From Pseudomonas putida (GTDB lineage Bacteria; Pseudomonadota; Gammaproteobacteria; Pseudomonadales; Pseudomonadaceae), in contig NZ_CP016634.1 in assembly GCF_002741075.1 (NCBI RefSeq), positions 4,392,501 through 4,456,500 of the forward strand: a stretch of DNA of 64,000 bases. The letters are read 5' to 3'. A program made the translations under genes and the position numbers. The notes below the pieces were generated by a model. The model saw only the letters and a list, made by a program, of their open reading frames with translations, did no database searches and was not told the DNA's origin. This document shows, piece by piece, positions 56,280 to 64,000 of this stretch. Positions within the stretch are counted from its first letter, which is position 1, and each line of letters opens with the position of its first letter.

Positions 56280-58058
56280 ATGCGCCGCCTGTTTTTCCTG
56301 CTGTTCCTGCTGCTGGCCAGCCCTGCATTCGCCACGGGCCTGCTCGACAACCGCCCCAGCGCCACCCTCGGCGCTGCATCCCTGAGCAACAGCGCCGACT
56401 TCCTGCCTGTCCACGAGGCCTTCAAGCTCAGCCTGGTCCAGGCCGATGCCCAGCGCATCAAGCTGCGCTTCGTCGCCACCGAGGGCTACTACCTCTACCG
56501 CCACCGCTTCCAGTTCCGCACAGAGCCCGCCGACATCATCCTGGGCCCGGCCAACATCCCCAAAGGCGAAGCCAAGCACGACGAGTTCTTCGGCGACGTG
56601 GAGGTCTACCACGGCGTAGTCGACATCGAACTGCCGCGCACCGATGCACGTGCCTTTACCCTGCTGGTGGGCTACCAAGGCTGCGCCGACAAAGGCCTGT
56701 GCTACCCACCGGAAACCGAACGACTGAGCATCGACGGCACAGGCGCCAGGCCCGATGCCGGCCCAGCCACTGCCGAGCACGTCTGGAGCTGGCAATCGCT
56801 GTTGTTGTTCTTCCTTGCCGGCGTCGGCCTGACCTTCACACCCTGCGTGCTGCCGATGCTGCCGATCCTGTCCGGCGTGGTCCTGCGCGGGCAGGTCGGT
56901 GGCTGGCGTGGGCTGAGCCTGTCGCTGGCCTACGTGCTGCCGATGGCCGCGTCCTTTGCTGTGCTCGGCGCGCTGATGGGCATGTTCGGTGCCGGCCTGA
57001 ACCTGCAGGCCCGCCTGCAATCGGCCTGGATACTGGTGCCGTTCGCGCTGTTCTTCGTGCTGTTCGCCCTGGCCATGTTCGGGCTGTTCGAAATCAAGCT
57101 CCCCCAGGCGCTGAGCAGCCGACTGGACCACGTCGCCAACCGTACCAAGGGCGGTTCGCTGCTGGGTGCGGCCGTGCTGGGCGTGCTGTCCAGCCTGCTG
57201 GTGTCCCCTTGCGTGTCGGCACCGCTGGCCGGTGCCCTGCTGTACATCAGTGCCAGCGGCGATGCACTGGGCGGGGCACTCAAACTCTTTGCCCTGGGCT
57301 TGGGAATGGGCGCGCCGCTGCTGCTGGTCGCCACCGGCGGCGCGGCCTGGTTACCCAAGAGCGGCCCATGGCTGAACACGGTCAAGAACGCCATCGGCGT
57401 GCTCCTGCTGGGCCTGGCGATCGGCCTGCTGAGCCGCGTGCTGCCAGGGCCTGTGACCTTGCTGCTGGTCGGGTTGCTGGCCGCAGGCGTGGCGCTGTTC
57501 CTCGGCGCCCTGGAGTTCGTGGTCAAGCCACCGCGCCAACGCCTGGCCCAATTGCTCGGCCTGGCCTTGCTGGTCTACGCCGTGGCCTGCTGGTATGGCG
57601 CCCTGAGCGGTCAGGGCGACCCGCTGCGCCCATTGCCGCCTCCGGCGGTGGCCAACCTCGGCGCCAGCCCGGCCAGCAAGAGCGATGCCTGGCAGACCCT
57701 CACCACCCCCGCCGCGCTGGATGCAGCGCTCGCCGAAGCCAAAGCCGCCGGTCAACCGGTGCTGCTGGACTGGTACGCCGACTGGTGCATCAGCTGCAAG
57801 GTGATCGAGCATGAAGTACTGAACGCGCCGCAGGTCCAGCCGCAACTGGGCGCCTTCAAGCTGCTGCGCTTCGACATCACCGAGAGCAATGCCGAGCAAC
57901 GCACCCTGCTGGACCGCTATCAGCTGTTCGGCCCGCCAGCGCTGCTGTTCTTTTCGGCGAACGGCAGCGAAATGTCCGCTGATCGGGTCATTGGCGAGAT
58001 AAACGCCGGCGAATTCGCAGATATTCTGTCGCGCGTGCGCGGCAAACTCGGTCTATAA
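56280..58058 (+). CDS. dsbD: Thiol:disulfide interchange protein DsbD
   Basis: A 592-residue inner-membrane electron carrier. A signal peptide (FLLFLLLASPAFA) leads into the alpha domain with its Cys pair in YQGCADKGLCYPP. The membrane part has eight helices with TPCVLPMLP and VSPCVSAPL as the paired cysteines. The C-terminal thioredoxin domain carries DWYADWCISCK, Cys about 503 and 506. It moves electrons from thioredoxin to periplasmic partners such as DsbC. The CISC motif differs from the common CVAC but keeps both cysteines. Confidence 0.94.
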   Translation: MRRLFFLLFLLLASPAFATGLLDNRPSATLGAASLSNSADFLPVHEAFKLSLVQADAQRIKLRFVATEGYYLYRHRFQFRTEPADIILGPANIPKGEAKHDEFFGDVEVYHGVVDIELPRTDARAFTLLVGYQGCADKGLCYPPETERLSIDGTGARPDAGPATAEHVWSWQSLLLFFLAGVGLTFTPCVLPMLPILSGVVLRGQVGGWRGLSLSLAYVLPMAASFAVLGALMGMFGAGLNLQARLQSAWILVPFALFFVLFALAMFGLFEIKLPQALSSRLDHVANRTKGGSLLGAAVLGVLSSLLVSPCVSAPLAGALLYISASGDALGGALKLFALGLGMGAPLLLVATGGAAWLPKSGPWLNTVKNAIGVLLLGLAIGLLSRVLPGPVTLLLVGLLAAGVALFLGALEFVVKPPRQRLAQLLGLALLVYAVACWYGALSGQGDPLRPLPPPAVANLGASPASKSDAWQTLTTPAALDAALAEAKAAGQPVLLDWYADWCISCKVIEHEVLNAPQVQPQLGAFKLLRFDITESNAEQRTLLDRYQLFGPPALLFFSANGSEMSADRVIGEINAGEFADILSRVRGKLGL

Positions 58059-58237
58059 CTTCCCCGAGCCAGGAAAATTCGCCAAAGGAGTGACCAGAGT
58101 TAATAATCCGGTCACATACTTTGCGCGAACCTCGGACAACGTGCTGGCTATTGCAGGGAACTGGACACCCGACGCCCTCTTGCGGCATAGTCGCCGCGCT
58201 CATGTCGTATTGCCCTACAAAATCCAAGGAATCGCAG

Positions 58238-58690
58238 ATGGCAACCCTACTGGTGCTGCACGGCCCCAACCTGAACCTGCTCGGCACCCGCGAACCAGGC
58301 CACTACGGCGCCGTGACCCTGGCCCAGATCAACCAGGACCTGGAGCAGCGCGCCCGCGCCGCTGGCCACCACCTGCAATACCTGCAGAGCAATGCCGAGT
58401 ACGAATTGATCGACCGTATCCATGCCGCCCGCAACGAAGGCGTGGACTTCATCCTGATCAATCCGGCTGCTTTCACCCACACCAGCGTCGCATTACGTGA
58501 CGCATTGCTGGCTGTGAGCATCCCATTCATCGAAGTGCACCTCTCCAACGTGCACAAGCGTGAACCGTTCCGTCATCACTCCTACTTCTCCGATGTCGCC
58601 GTAGGGGTGATCTGCGGTCTGGGCGCCACCGGTTACCGGTTGGCCCTGGAATCCGCGCTGGAATACCTGGCTGCCAACGCACAGCCCTGA
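58238..58690 (+). CDS. aroQ: 3-dehydroquinate dehydratase type II
   Basis: A 150-residue type II dehydroquinase of the shikimate pathway. The N-terminus [21 protein letters not shown] holds the active-site lid and catalytic Tyr; [17 protein letters not shown] and [17 protein letters not shown] follow. ATG 58238 lies 9 bp after CAAGGA. The longer open frame from 58121 has no support. It is followed by a stem-loop and then accB, an order common in gamma-proteobacteria. Confidence 0.94.
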   Translation: MATLLVLHGPNLNLLGTREPGHYGAVTLAQINQDLEQRARAAGHHLQYLQSNAEYELIDRIHAARNEGVDFILINPAAFTHTSVALRDALLAVSIPFIEVHLSNVHKREPFRHHSYFSDVAVGVICGLGATGYRLALESALEYLAANAQP

Positions 58691-58724
58691 TGACACAAGG
58701 CTTTGGCCCTTCGGGGCCAGGGCT
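58683..58724 (+). terminator. UUCG-tetraloop stem between aroQ and accB
   Basis: TGGCCC-TTCG-GGGCCA (58704-58719) is a perfect stem with the very stable UUCG loop, enclosed by an outer AGCCCT / AGGGCT pairing. No T run follows, so it may be a partial terminator, an RNA-processing site or part of the accB leader. Confidence 0.5.
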
Positions 58725-58791
58725 CTAGAGAAACGTTTTAGACACGTTTTTACAATTAAGTCCCCGACCGAACCTTGGGAGTTGATGATTA

Positions 58792-59256
58792 ATGGATATC
58801 CGTAAAGTCAAGAAGCTGATCGAACTGCTGGAAGAGTCTGGCATCGACGAACTGGAGATCAAGGAAGGCGAAGAGTCCGTTCGCATCAGCCGTCACAGCA
58901 AGACCCCGGCCGGCGCCCAGTACTTCGCCGCCCCGGCTCCAGTCGCTGCCCCGGTTGCCGCTGCCGCGCCAGTCGCCGCTGCCCCGGCCGCCGAAGCTGG
59001 CGCCGCCGCTCCAGCCCTCAAAGGCACCGTGATCCGCTCGCCAATGGTCGGCACCTTCTACCGCAAACCTTCGCCGACCTCGGCCAACTTCGCTGAAGTC
59101 GGTCAGACCGTGAAGAAAGGCGACACCCTGTGCATCGTCGAAGCCATGAAGATGATGAACCACATCGAAGCCGATATCGGCGGTGTCATCGACGCCATCC
59201 TGGTGGAAGACGGTCAGCCGGTTGAGTTCGACCAGCCGCTGTTCACCATCGTTTGA
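58792..59256 (+). CDS. accB: Biotin carboxyl carrier protein of acetyl-CoA carboxylase
   Basis: A 154-residue carrier. The N-terminal [20 protein letters not shown] region is followed by an Ala/Pro linker (about residues 44-76) and the biotinyl domain, with biotin on Lys120 in EAMKMMN. It carries CO2 from AccC to the carboxyltransferase for malonyl-CoA synthesis. accC follows after 17 bp; the two form one operon ending at a strong terminator. Confidence 0.96.
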   Translation: MDIRKVKKLIELLEESGIDELEIKEGEESVRISRHSKTPAGAQYFAAPAPVAAPVAAAAPVAAAPAAEAGAAAPALKGTVIRSPMVGTFYRKPSPTSANFAEVGQTVKKGDTLCIVEAMKMMNHIEADIGGVIDAILVEDGQPVEFDQPLFTIV

Positions 59257-59273
59257 ACCGCGGAGAGCCAACG

Positions 59274-60629
59274 ATGTCTGGGAAGCTCGAAAAAGTCCTG
59301 ATCGCCAACCGCGGGGAAATCGCCCTGCGGATCCTGCGTGCCTGCAAAGAGCTGGGTATCAAGACCGTCGCTGTTCACTCCACGGCCGACCGCGAACTGA
59401 TGCACCTGGGGCTGGCAGACGAGTCGGTCTGCATCGGTCCTGCATCGTCCAAGGATTCCTACCTGCACATCCCGGCGATCATCGCCGCTGCCGAAGTGAC
59501 AGGCGCCACCGCAATCCACCCGGGTTACGGCTTCCTGGCGGAGAACGCCGATTTCGCCGAGCAGGTGGAAAAGTCCGGTTTCGCCTTCATCGGCCCGAAA
59601 GCCGACACCATTCGCCTGATGGGCGACAAGGTTTCGGCCAAGGACGCGATGATCAAGTCGGGCGTACCGACCGTGCCGGGCTCTGACGGCCCGCTGCCGG
59701 AAGACGAAGAGGTCGCCCTGGCGATCGCCCGTGACGTCGGCTACCCGGTGATCATCAAGGCCGCCGGTGGCGGCGGTGGTCGCGGCATGCGCGTGGTGCA
59801 CAAGGAAGAGGATCTGATCGCCTCGGCCAAACTGACCCGTACCGAAGCCGGTGCGGCCTTCGGTAACCCGATGGTCTACCTGGAGAAGTTCCTGACCAAC
59901 CCACGTCACGTGGAAGTCCAGGTCCTCTCCGACGGCCAAGGCAACGCCATCCACCTGGGCGACCGCGACTGCTCGCTGCAGCGCCGTCACCAGAAGGTCC
60001 TGGAAGAAGCGCCAGCACCAGGCATCGACGAGAAGGCCCGTCAGGAAGTCTTCAAGCGTTGCGTCGACGCGTGCATCGAGATCGGCTACCGCGGTGCCGG
60101 CACCTTCGAGTTCCTGTACGAGAACGGTCGTTTCTACTTCATCGAGATGAACACCCGCGTCCAGGTCGAACACCCAGTGTCCGAGATGGTCACCGGCATC
60201 GACATCGTCAAGGAGATGCTCAGCATCGCCGCTGGCAACAAGCTGTCGATCCGCCAGGAAGACGTGGTCATCCGCGGTCACTCGCTCGAATGCCGTATCA
60301 ACGCCGAGGATCCGAAGAAGTTCATTCCGAGCCCAGGCAAGGTCAAGCACTTCCACGCCCCGGGCGGCAACGGCGTTCGCGTCGATTCGCACCTGTACAG
60401 CGGTTACTCGGTTCCGCCGAACTACGACTCGCTGATCGGCAAGCTGATCACCTACGGCAAGGACCGTGACGAAGCCATGGCCCGCATGCGCAATGCCCTG
60501 GACGAGATCGTCGTTGACGGCATCAAGACCAACATCCCACTGCACCGCGACCTGGTGCGTGATGAAGGTTTCTGCAAAGGCGGCGTCAACATCCACTACC
60601 TCGAGCACAAACTGGCCAACCAGGAGTGA
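59274..60629 (+). CDS. accC: Biotin carboxylase subunit of acetyl-CoA carboxylase
   Basis: A 451-residue ATP-grasp enzyme. Conserved parts include [16 protein letters not shown] at the N-terminus, the glycine-rich loop [14 protein letters not shown] near residue 165, and [17 protein letters not shown] near 290. It carboxylates the biotin on AccB. ATG 59274 has GGAG 9 bases upstream; an in-frame TTG at 59253 overlaps the accB stop and is not preferred. Confidence 0.96.
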   Translation: MSGKLEKVLIANRGEIALRILRACKELGIKTVAVHSTADRELMHLGLADESVCIGPASSKDSYLHIPAIIAAAEVTGATAIHPGYGFLAENADFAEQVEKSGFAFIGPKADTIRLMGDKVSAKDAMIKSGVPTVPGSDGPLPEDEEVALAIARDVGYPVIIKAAGGGGGRGMRVVHKEEDLIASAKLTRTEAGAAFGNPMVYLEKFLTNPRHVEVQVLSDGQGNAIHLGDRDCSLQRRHQKVLEEAPAPGIDEKARQEVFKRCVDACIEIGYRGAGTFEFLYENGRFYFIEMNTRVQVEHPVSEMVTGIDIVKEMLSIAAGNKLSIRQEDVVIRGHSLECRINAEDPKKFIPSPGKVKHFHAPGGNGVRVDSHLYSGYSVPPNYDSLIGKLITYGKDRDEAMARMRNALDEIVVDGIKTNIPLHRDLVRDEGFCKGGVNIHYLEHKLANQE

Positions 60630-60647
60630 TCGCGTTAGCGTGATGCG

Positions 60648-60677
60648 AAAACCCCGGCCCAGTGCCGGGGTTTTTTA
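60648..60677 (+). terminator. Strong intrinsic terminator after accBC
   Basis: AAAACCCCGGC-CCAGT-GCCGGGGTTTT, perfect 11-bp arms, followed by TTATT so that the T tract is six long. It is a textbook Rho-independent terminator, 18 bp after the accC stop. Confidence 0.93.
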
Positions 60678-60814
60678 TTGCCTGATCAAAAGACCGCACG
60701 GTCGCCAATATCGGGGCCACCTGCTCTTCTCTACAAACCCCCCGCACTCGCGTAAACTGACGCCCTTTCGCGCAGCCCTGGGCTGCCCCCGTCGATTTAC
60801 CAAAGGTGCCCGCC

Positions 60815-61693
60815 ATGCCCTGGCTGCAAGTACGCCTGGCCATCAGCCCAGACCAAGCCGAAACCTACGAAGACGCCCTGCTCGAAGTCGGCGCTGTCTC
60901 GGTCACGTTCATGGACGCCGAAGACCAACCGATCTTCGAACCGGACCTCAACACCACCCCGCTCTGGTCGCACACCCACCTGCTGGCCTTGTTCGAGGCC
61001 GATGCCGAGCCTGAGGCCGTGTTCGCCCACTTGCGCCTGCTGACCGGCGCCGAGTTGCCCGAGCACCACGCCGAAGTGATCGAAGACCAGGACTGGGAAC
61101 GCAGCTGGATGGACAACTTCCAGCCCATGCGCTTCGGCCAGCGCCTGTGGATCGTGCCGAGCTGGCACGAGGCACCGGAAAAGGACGCGGTCAACCTCCT
61201 TCTGGACCCGGGCCTGGCCTTCGGCACCGGCACCCACCCGACCACCGCCCTGTGCCTGGAATGGCTCGACGGCCAGCAGCTCGACGGCACCCAGGTGCTG
61301 GACTTTGGCTGTGGCTCGGGCATCTTGGCCATTGCCGCGCTGCTGCTCGGCGCCCGTGAAGCGATCGGCACCGACATCGACGTCCAGGCCCTGGAGGCCT
61401 CGCGCGACAATGCCGGACGCAACGGCATCGCCGACGAGCGACTGGCCCTGTACCTGCCCGAGCAGATGCCCGCCATGCAAGCCGACGTGCTGGTCGCCAA
61501 CATCCTGGCCGGCCCGCTGGTCTCGCTGGCGCCGCAGTTGTCCGGCCTGGTTCGCCCCGGCGGCCTGCTGGCCTTGTCGGGTATCCTCGCCGAGCAGGGC
61601 GATGAAGTGGCCGCCGCCTATGCCGCCGATTTCGACCTGGACCCGATCGTCGTGCGCGACGGCTGGGTACGGATCAGTGGCCGCCGCCGCTAG
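60815..61693 (+). CDS. prmA: Ribosomal protein L11 methyltransferase
   Basis: A 292-residue SAM methyltransferase. The N-terminal L11-recognition domain ([22 protein letters not shown]) precedes the catalytic domain with [18 protein letters not shown] and motif [29 protein letters not shown] is the NxxP-like catalytic motif variant. It trimethylates L11. ATG 60815 is chosen over GTG 60806; AAAGG lies 8 bases before it. Confidence 0.94.
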   Translation: MPWLQVRLAISPDQAETYEDALLEVGAVSVTFMDAEDQPIFEPDLNTTPLWSHTHLLALFEADAEPEAVFAHLRLLTGAELPEHHAEVIEDQDWERSWMDNFQPMRFGQRLWIVPSWHEAPEKDAVNLLLDPGLAFGTGTHPTTALCLEWLDGQQLDGTQVLDFGCGSGILAIAALLLGAREAIGTDIDVQALEASRDNAGRNGIADERLALYLPEQMPAMQADVLVANILAGPLVSLAPQLSGLVRPGGLLALSGILAEQGDEVAAAYAADFDLDPIVVRDGWVRISGRRR

Positions 61694-61734
61694 GCCCACC
61701 TAGACTTAACCACCTGCACAGCCCGGATCGCCGC

Positions 61735-63090
61735 ATGACCGACAGTTTCGTCACCCAGTGCCCGCATTGCCAGACCAGCTTTCGCGTCACCTACCAGCAA
61801 TTGAGTATGGCGCGTGGCGTGGTGCGCTGCGGCCACTGCCTGCAGGTGTTCAACGCTGCCAAGCAATTGCTGGAGCAGAACCGGGCCGCCGACACGCCTG
61901 AAGTGCCGAGCCCGGCACCGGCACCGACGCAAGAACTGGCGCAGGAATCGGCACAACCGCCCCAGGACGAACGCCCGGAGTCGGCCCCGAGCCAGCCGCA
62001 GGAAGATTGGGCGCTCACCGCAAAAGCCCTGGATGATCTGGACCTGGACCAGGAGCTCGCCCGCCTCGAGCGTCGCGAGCCACCCCAGGAGCGCCAGGCC
62101 CCGTCGCGTGAAGAGGCCTTGCAGGCCCGCCGCGATGACCATCGCCACGATGAGCACGCGGACGAACCCTTCGGCACCGCCGCCGATCATCGGCTGGACC
62201 TGCCTGTCGAGGAGCCAACGCCCGTGCTGGTCGAGCAGGAGACCCTCGACCTGGACCTCGAACCGGCGCCCGGCGAACGTACCGAACCGACCCTGGGCGG
62301 CCTGAACCTCGACGATGACGAACCTCGCCCGCTGCCCCAGAACGAGCCCCGCGACGCCTTGATCGACGAGGCGGTTGCACCGTTCTCGATCCACGACGAC
62401 GCCCCCGAGAAAGGCCTCTCGGCCCGGGACGATGACGAGCCCGACGGCCTTCGTCTGTCTGCACGCGATGACGACGAGCCGGAAGACCTGCACGACGAGC
62501 GACCCGAACCGATGCTGGCCGCCAAACCCGAGCGCCCTTCCCGCAAGGAACCGCTGGTGCATGTGGTGGACGACCCTTTGCAGCTCGACTGGCAAAAGGC
62601 CAAGCCCAACTGGTTCAAGCGCTTGCTGTGGAGCCTGTTGACCTTGCTGGCCGCTGGCCTGCTTGCATTCCAATACATCGCCTACCACTTCGATGAAATG
62701 GCCCGCCAGGACCAGTACCGGCCCTGGTTCCAGCAGCTGTGCCCGATGGTCGGTTGTACGGTGCCGACCCGCGTCGACATCTCCCGCATCAAAAGCAGCA
62801 ACCTGGTGGTGCGCAGCCACCCGGACTTCAAGGGCGCCCTGATCGTCGACGCGATCATCTACAACCGCGCGCCGTTCGCCCAACCGTTCCCGCTGCTGGA
62901 GCTGCGTTTTGCCGACCTCAACGGCCAATTGATCGCCAGCCGTCGCTTCAAGCCCAGCGAGTACCTGTCAGGGGAGCTGGCCGGACGTGGCGAGATGCCC
63001 AGCCAAACCCCTATCCACATCGCCCTGGACATCCTCGATCCAGGCCCGAAGGCTGTGAACTACAGCCTGAGCTTCCGCTCGCCGGAATGA
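61735..63090 (+). CDS. DUF3426 zinc-ribbon membrane protein
   Basis: A 451-residue protein. The N-terminal MJ0042-type zinc ribbon has two CxxC pairs (CPHCQTSFRV near residue 9 and RCGHCLQVF near 32). A very acidic, probably disordered region spans about 50-270 and includes a repeated SARDDDEP unit. One helix lies near 301-320 (LLTLLAAGLLAFQYIAYHF), then the DUF3426 domain, probably periplasmic. It sits between prmA and dusB, a frequent pseudomonad arrangement. The function is unknown. Confidence 0.87.
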   Translation: MTDSFVTQCPHCQTSFRVTYQQLSMARGVVRCGHCLQVFNAAKQLLEQNRAADTPEVPSPAPAPTQELAQESAQPPQDERPESAPSQPQEDWALTAKALDDLDLDQELARLERREPPQERQAPSREEALQARRDDHRHDEHADEPFGTAADHRLDLPVEEPTPVLVEQETLDLDLEPAPGERTEPTLGGLNLDDDEPRPLPQNEPRDALIDEAVAPFSIHDDAPEKGLSARDDDEPDGLRLSARDDDEPEDLHDERPEPMLAAKPERPSRKEPLVHVVDDPLQLDWQKAKPNWFKRLLWSLLTLLAAGLLAFQYIAYHFDEMARQDQYRPWFQQLCPMVGCTVPTRVDISRIKSSNLVVRSHPDFKGALIVDAIIYNRAPFAQPFPLLELRFADLNGQLIASRRFKPSEYLSGELAGRGEMPSQTPIHIALDILDPGPKAVNYSLSFRSPE

Positions 63091-63110
63091 AAACAAGCGC
63101 TCAGCAGCAC

Positions 63111-63190
63111 GCTTCAAGCCACAAGAACGAGCAGGCCGAGCACCGGCTGGCTTGAAGCTTGCGGCGGGAAGCTGCCGCTTGGAGCTTCCC
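63111..63190. terminator. Two successive stem-loops after the DUF3426 gene
   Basis: GCTTCAAGCC (63111-63120) pairs with GGCTTGAAGC (63149-63158), and GGGAAGCT (63166-63173) pairs with AGCTTCCC (63183-63190). The GCTTGAAGCTTGCGGC style is a common Pseudomonas intergenic repeat. They separate the DUF3426 and dusB transcripts. Confidence 0.55.
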
Positions 63191-63311
63191 GTTATAAGCC
63201 CGCAGTTGTTCAGATTTTATCCAGATTCATCTTTATCCAGTCATCGAGAGCGGGTATCATGCCAACCCTTTTTCGGACTCCCATGATTCGGCCCCACAAC
63301 AGGGAACACCT

Positions 63312-64000
63312 ATGTCGGCGGTACGCATCGGCCCTTACACACTGCGAAACAACCTGATCCTCGCCCCCATGGCCGGGGTGACGGACCAGCCTTTCCGTAC
63401 ACTTTGCCAGCGCCTGGGCGCCGGCATGGTGGTGTCGGAGATGGTGACCAGTGACATGAGCCTGTGGAACAGCCGCAAGTCGCGCCTGCGCCGCATCCAT
63501 GAAGGCGATCCCGAGCCTCGCTCGGTGCAGATCGCCGGTGGCGATGCGCAGATGCTGGCGGCGGCAGCCCAGGCCAATGTCGAGGCCGGTGCCCAGATCA
63601 TCGATATCAACATGGGCTGTCCGGCAAAAAAAGTCTGCAACAAAGCAGCGGGCTCTGCTTTATTGAGAGATGAAGCCTTGGTCAGCGAAATCCTTCACGC
63701 CGTGGTCGGCGCGGTGGACGTACCGGTGACCCTGAAGATCCGCACCGGCTGGGACCGGGCGAACAAGAACGGCCTGGCCGTGGCGAAGATCGCCGAACAG
63801 GCTGGCATCCAGGCGCTTGCGGTGCATGGCCGCACACGCGCCGACCTGTATACCGGCGAAGCCGAGTACGACACCATCGCGGCGATCAAGCAGGCGGTGT
63901 CGATCCCGGTTTTTGCCAACGGCGATATCACCTCGCCAGAAAAGGCCCGGGCGGTGCTGGACGCCACCGGTGTCGACGGCCTGCTGATCGGCCGTGCCGC
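63312..64000 (+). CDS. dusB: tRNA-dihydrouridine synthase B, 5' part
   Basis: An FMN enzyme that reduces uridine to dihydrouridine in tRNA. About 229 codons are visible of an expected 330-340; the gene runs off the right edge. [16 protein letters not shown] is the FMN-binding start, [19 protein letters not shown] carries the catalytic Cys109, and [15 protein letters not shown] and FANGDI follow. ATG 63312 follows AGGGAACACCT. In gamma-proteobacteria fis usually comes next, outside this window. Confidence 0.94.
   Translation, partial: MSAVRIGPYTLRNNLILAPMAGVTDQPFRTLCQRLGAGMVVSEMVTSDMSLWNSRKSRLRRIHEGDPEPRSVQIAGGDAQMLAAAAQANVEAGAQIIDINMGCPAKKVCNKAAGSALLRDEALVSEILHAVVGAVDVPVTLKIRTGWDRANKNGLAVAKIAEQAGIQALAVHGRTRADLYTGEAEYDTIAAIKQAVSIPVFANGDITSPEKARAVLDATGVDGLLIGRA

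Overview
The window looks like chromosome of a Pseudomonas of the P. putida group. The DNA is GC-rich. The protein families are pseudomonad, and the gaps carry typical Pseudomonas REP hairpins built around GGGAGCGGGTTTACCCGCG. The order of the housekeeping blocks (omega-amino-acid aminotransferase, add, bcr, copZ/copA/cueR, then speA, dsbD, aroQ, accBC, prmA, dusB) resembles, from memory, the corresponding part of P. putida KT2440 in reverse. That comparison is recalled, not computed.

Layout. 1-8.6 kb: the start of an omega-amino-acid:pyruvate aminotransferase with a divergent LysR regulator, a RutR-like TetR regulator, a YigZ/IMPACT protein, an SDR, a cog1816 adenine/adenosine deaminase, an ArsR-like regulator, a gene-poor 0.6-kb stretch and a Bcr/CflA exporter. 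8.8-12.4 kb: a copper module of chaperone copZ, a small secreted protein, P1B ATPase copA and regulator cueR, with two textbook CueR promoters. 12.5-21.4 kb: a dCache chemoreceptor, an AraC regulator, a fatty-acyl cluster (thiolase, high-molecular-weight FabG, MaoC), a MazG-type pyrophosphohydrolase, CmoM, and two DUF4136 lipoproteins.

21.7-36.6 kb: a complete Flp/Tad type IVb pilus locus. It comprises tadG, the PprA kinase, a TadE/F pseudopilin, prepilin peptidase FppA, the PprB regulator, and an eight-gene operon rcpC-rcpA-tadZ-tadA-tadB-tadC-tadD-DUF3613, with flp reading away from rcpC. A stand-alone receiver protein follows flp, and an orphan TpsB-type outer-membrane transporter follows that. 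38.4-46.1 kb: pbpC and an alpha-2-macroglobulin lipoprotein, separated by a small membrane-protein gene on the opposite strand. 46.3-64 kb: MATE exporter, speA, an SUI1 protein, Nudix, DUF2333, a two-receiver diguanylate cyclase, a second chemoreceptor, dsbD, aroQ, accB-accC with a strong terminator, prmA, a DUF3426 zinc-ribbon membrane protein and the start of dusB.

How the parts fit. CueR controls copper export. PprA/PprB very likely controls Flp pilus assembly: TadA/TadB/TadC form the motor and platform, RcpA/RcpC/TadD the outer-membrane pore, and FppA matures Flp. The closest things to a new system are the receiver-only protein plus orphan TpsB attached to the Tad locus, the unnamed secreted protein sitting between two CueR promoters, and the small membrane protein lodged between the protease-trap and PbpC genes. 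No CRISPR array, tRNA, rRNA, insertion sequence, integrase or prophage was seen.
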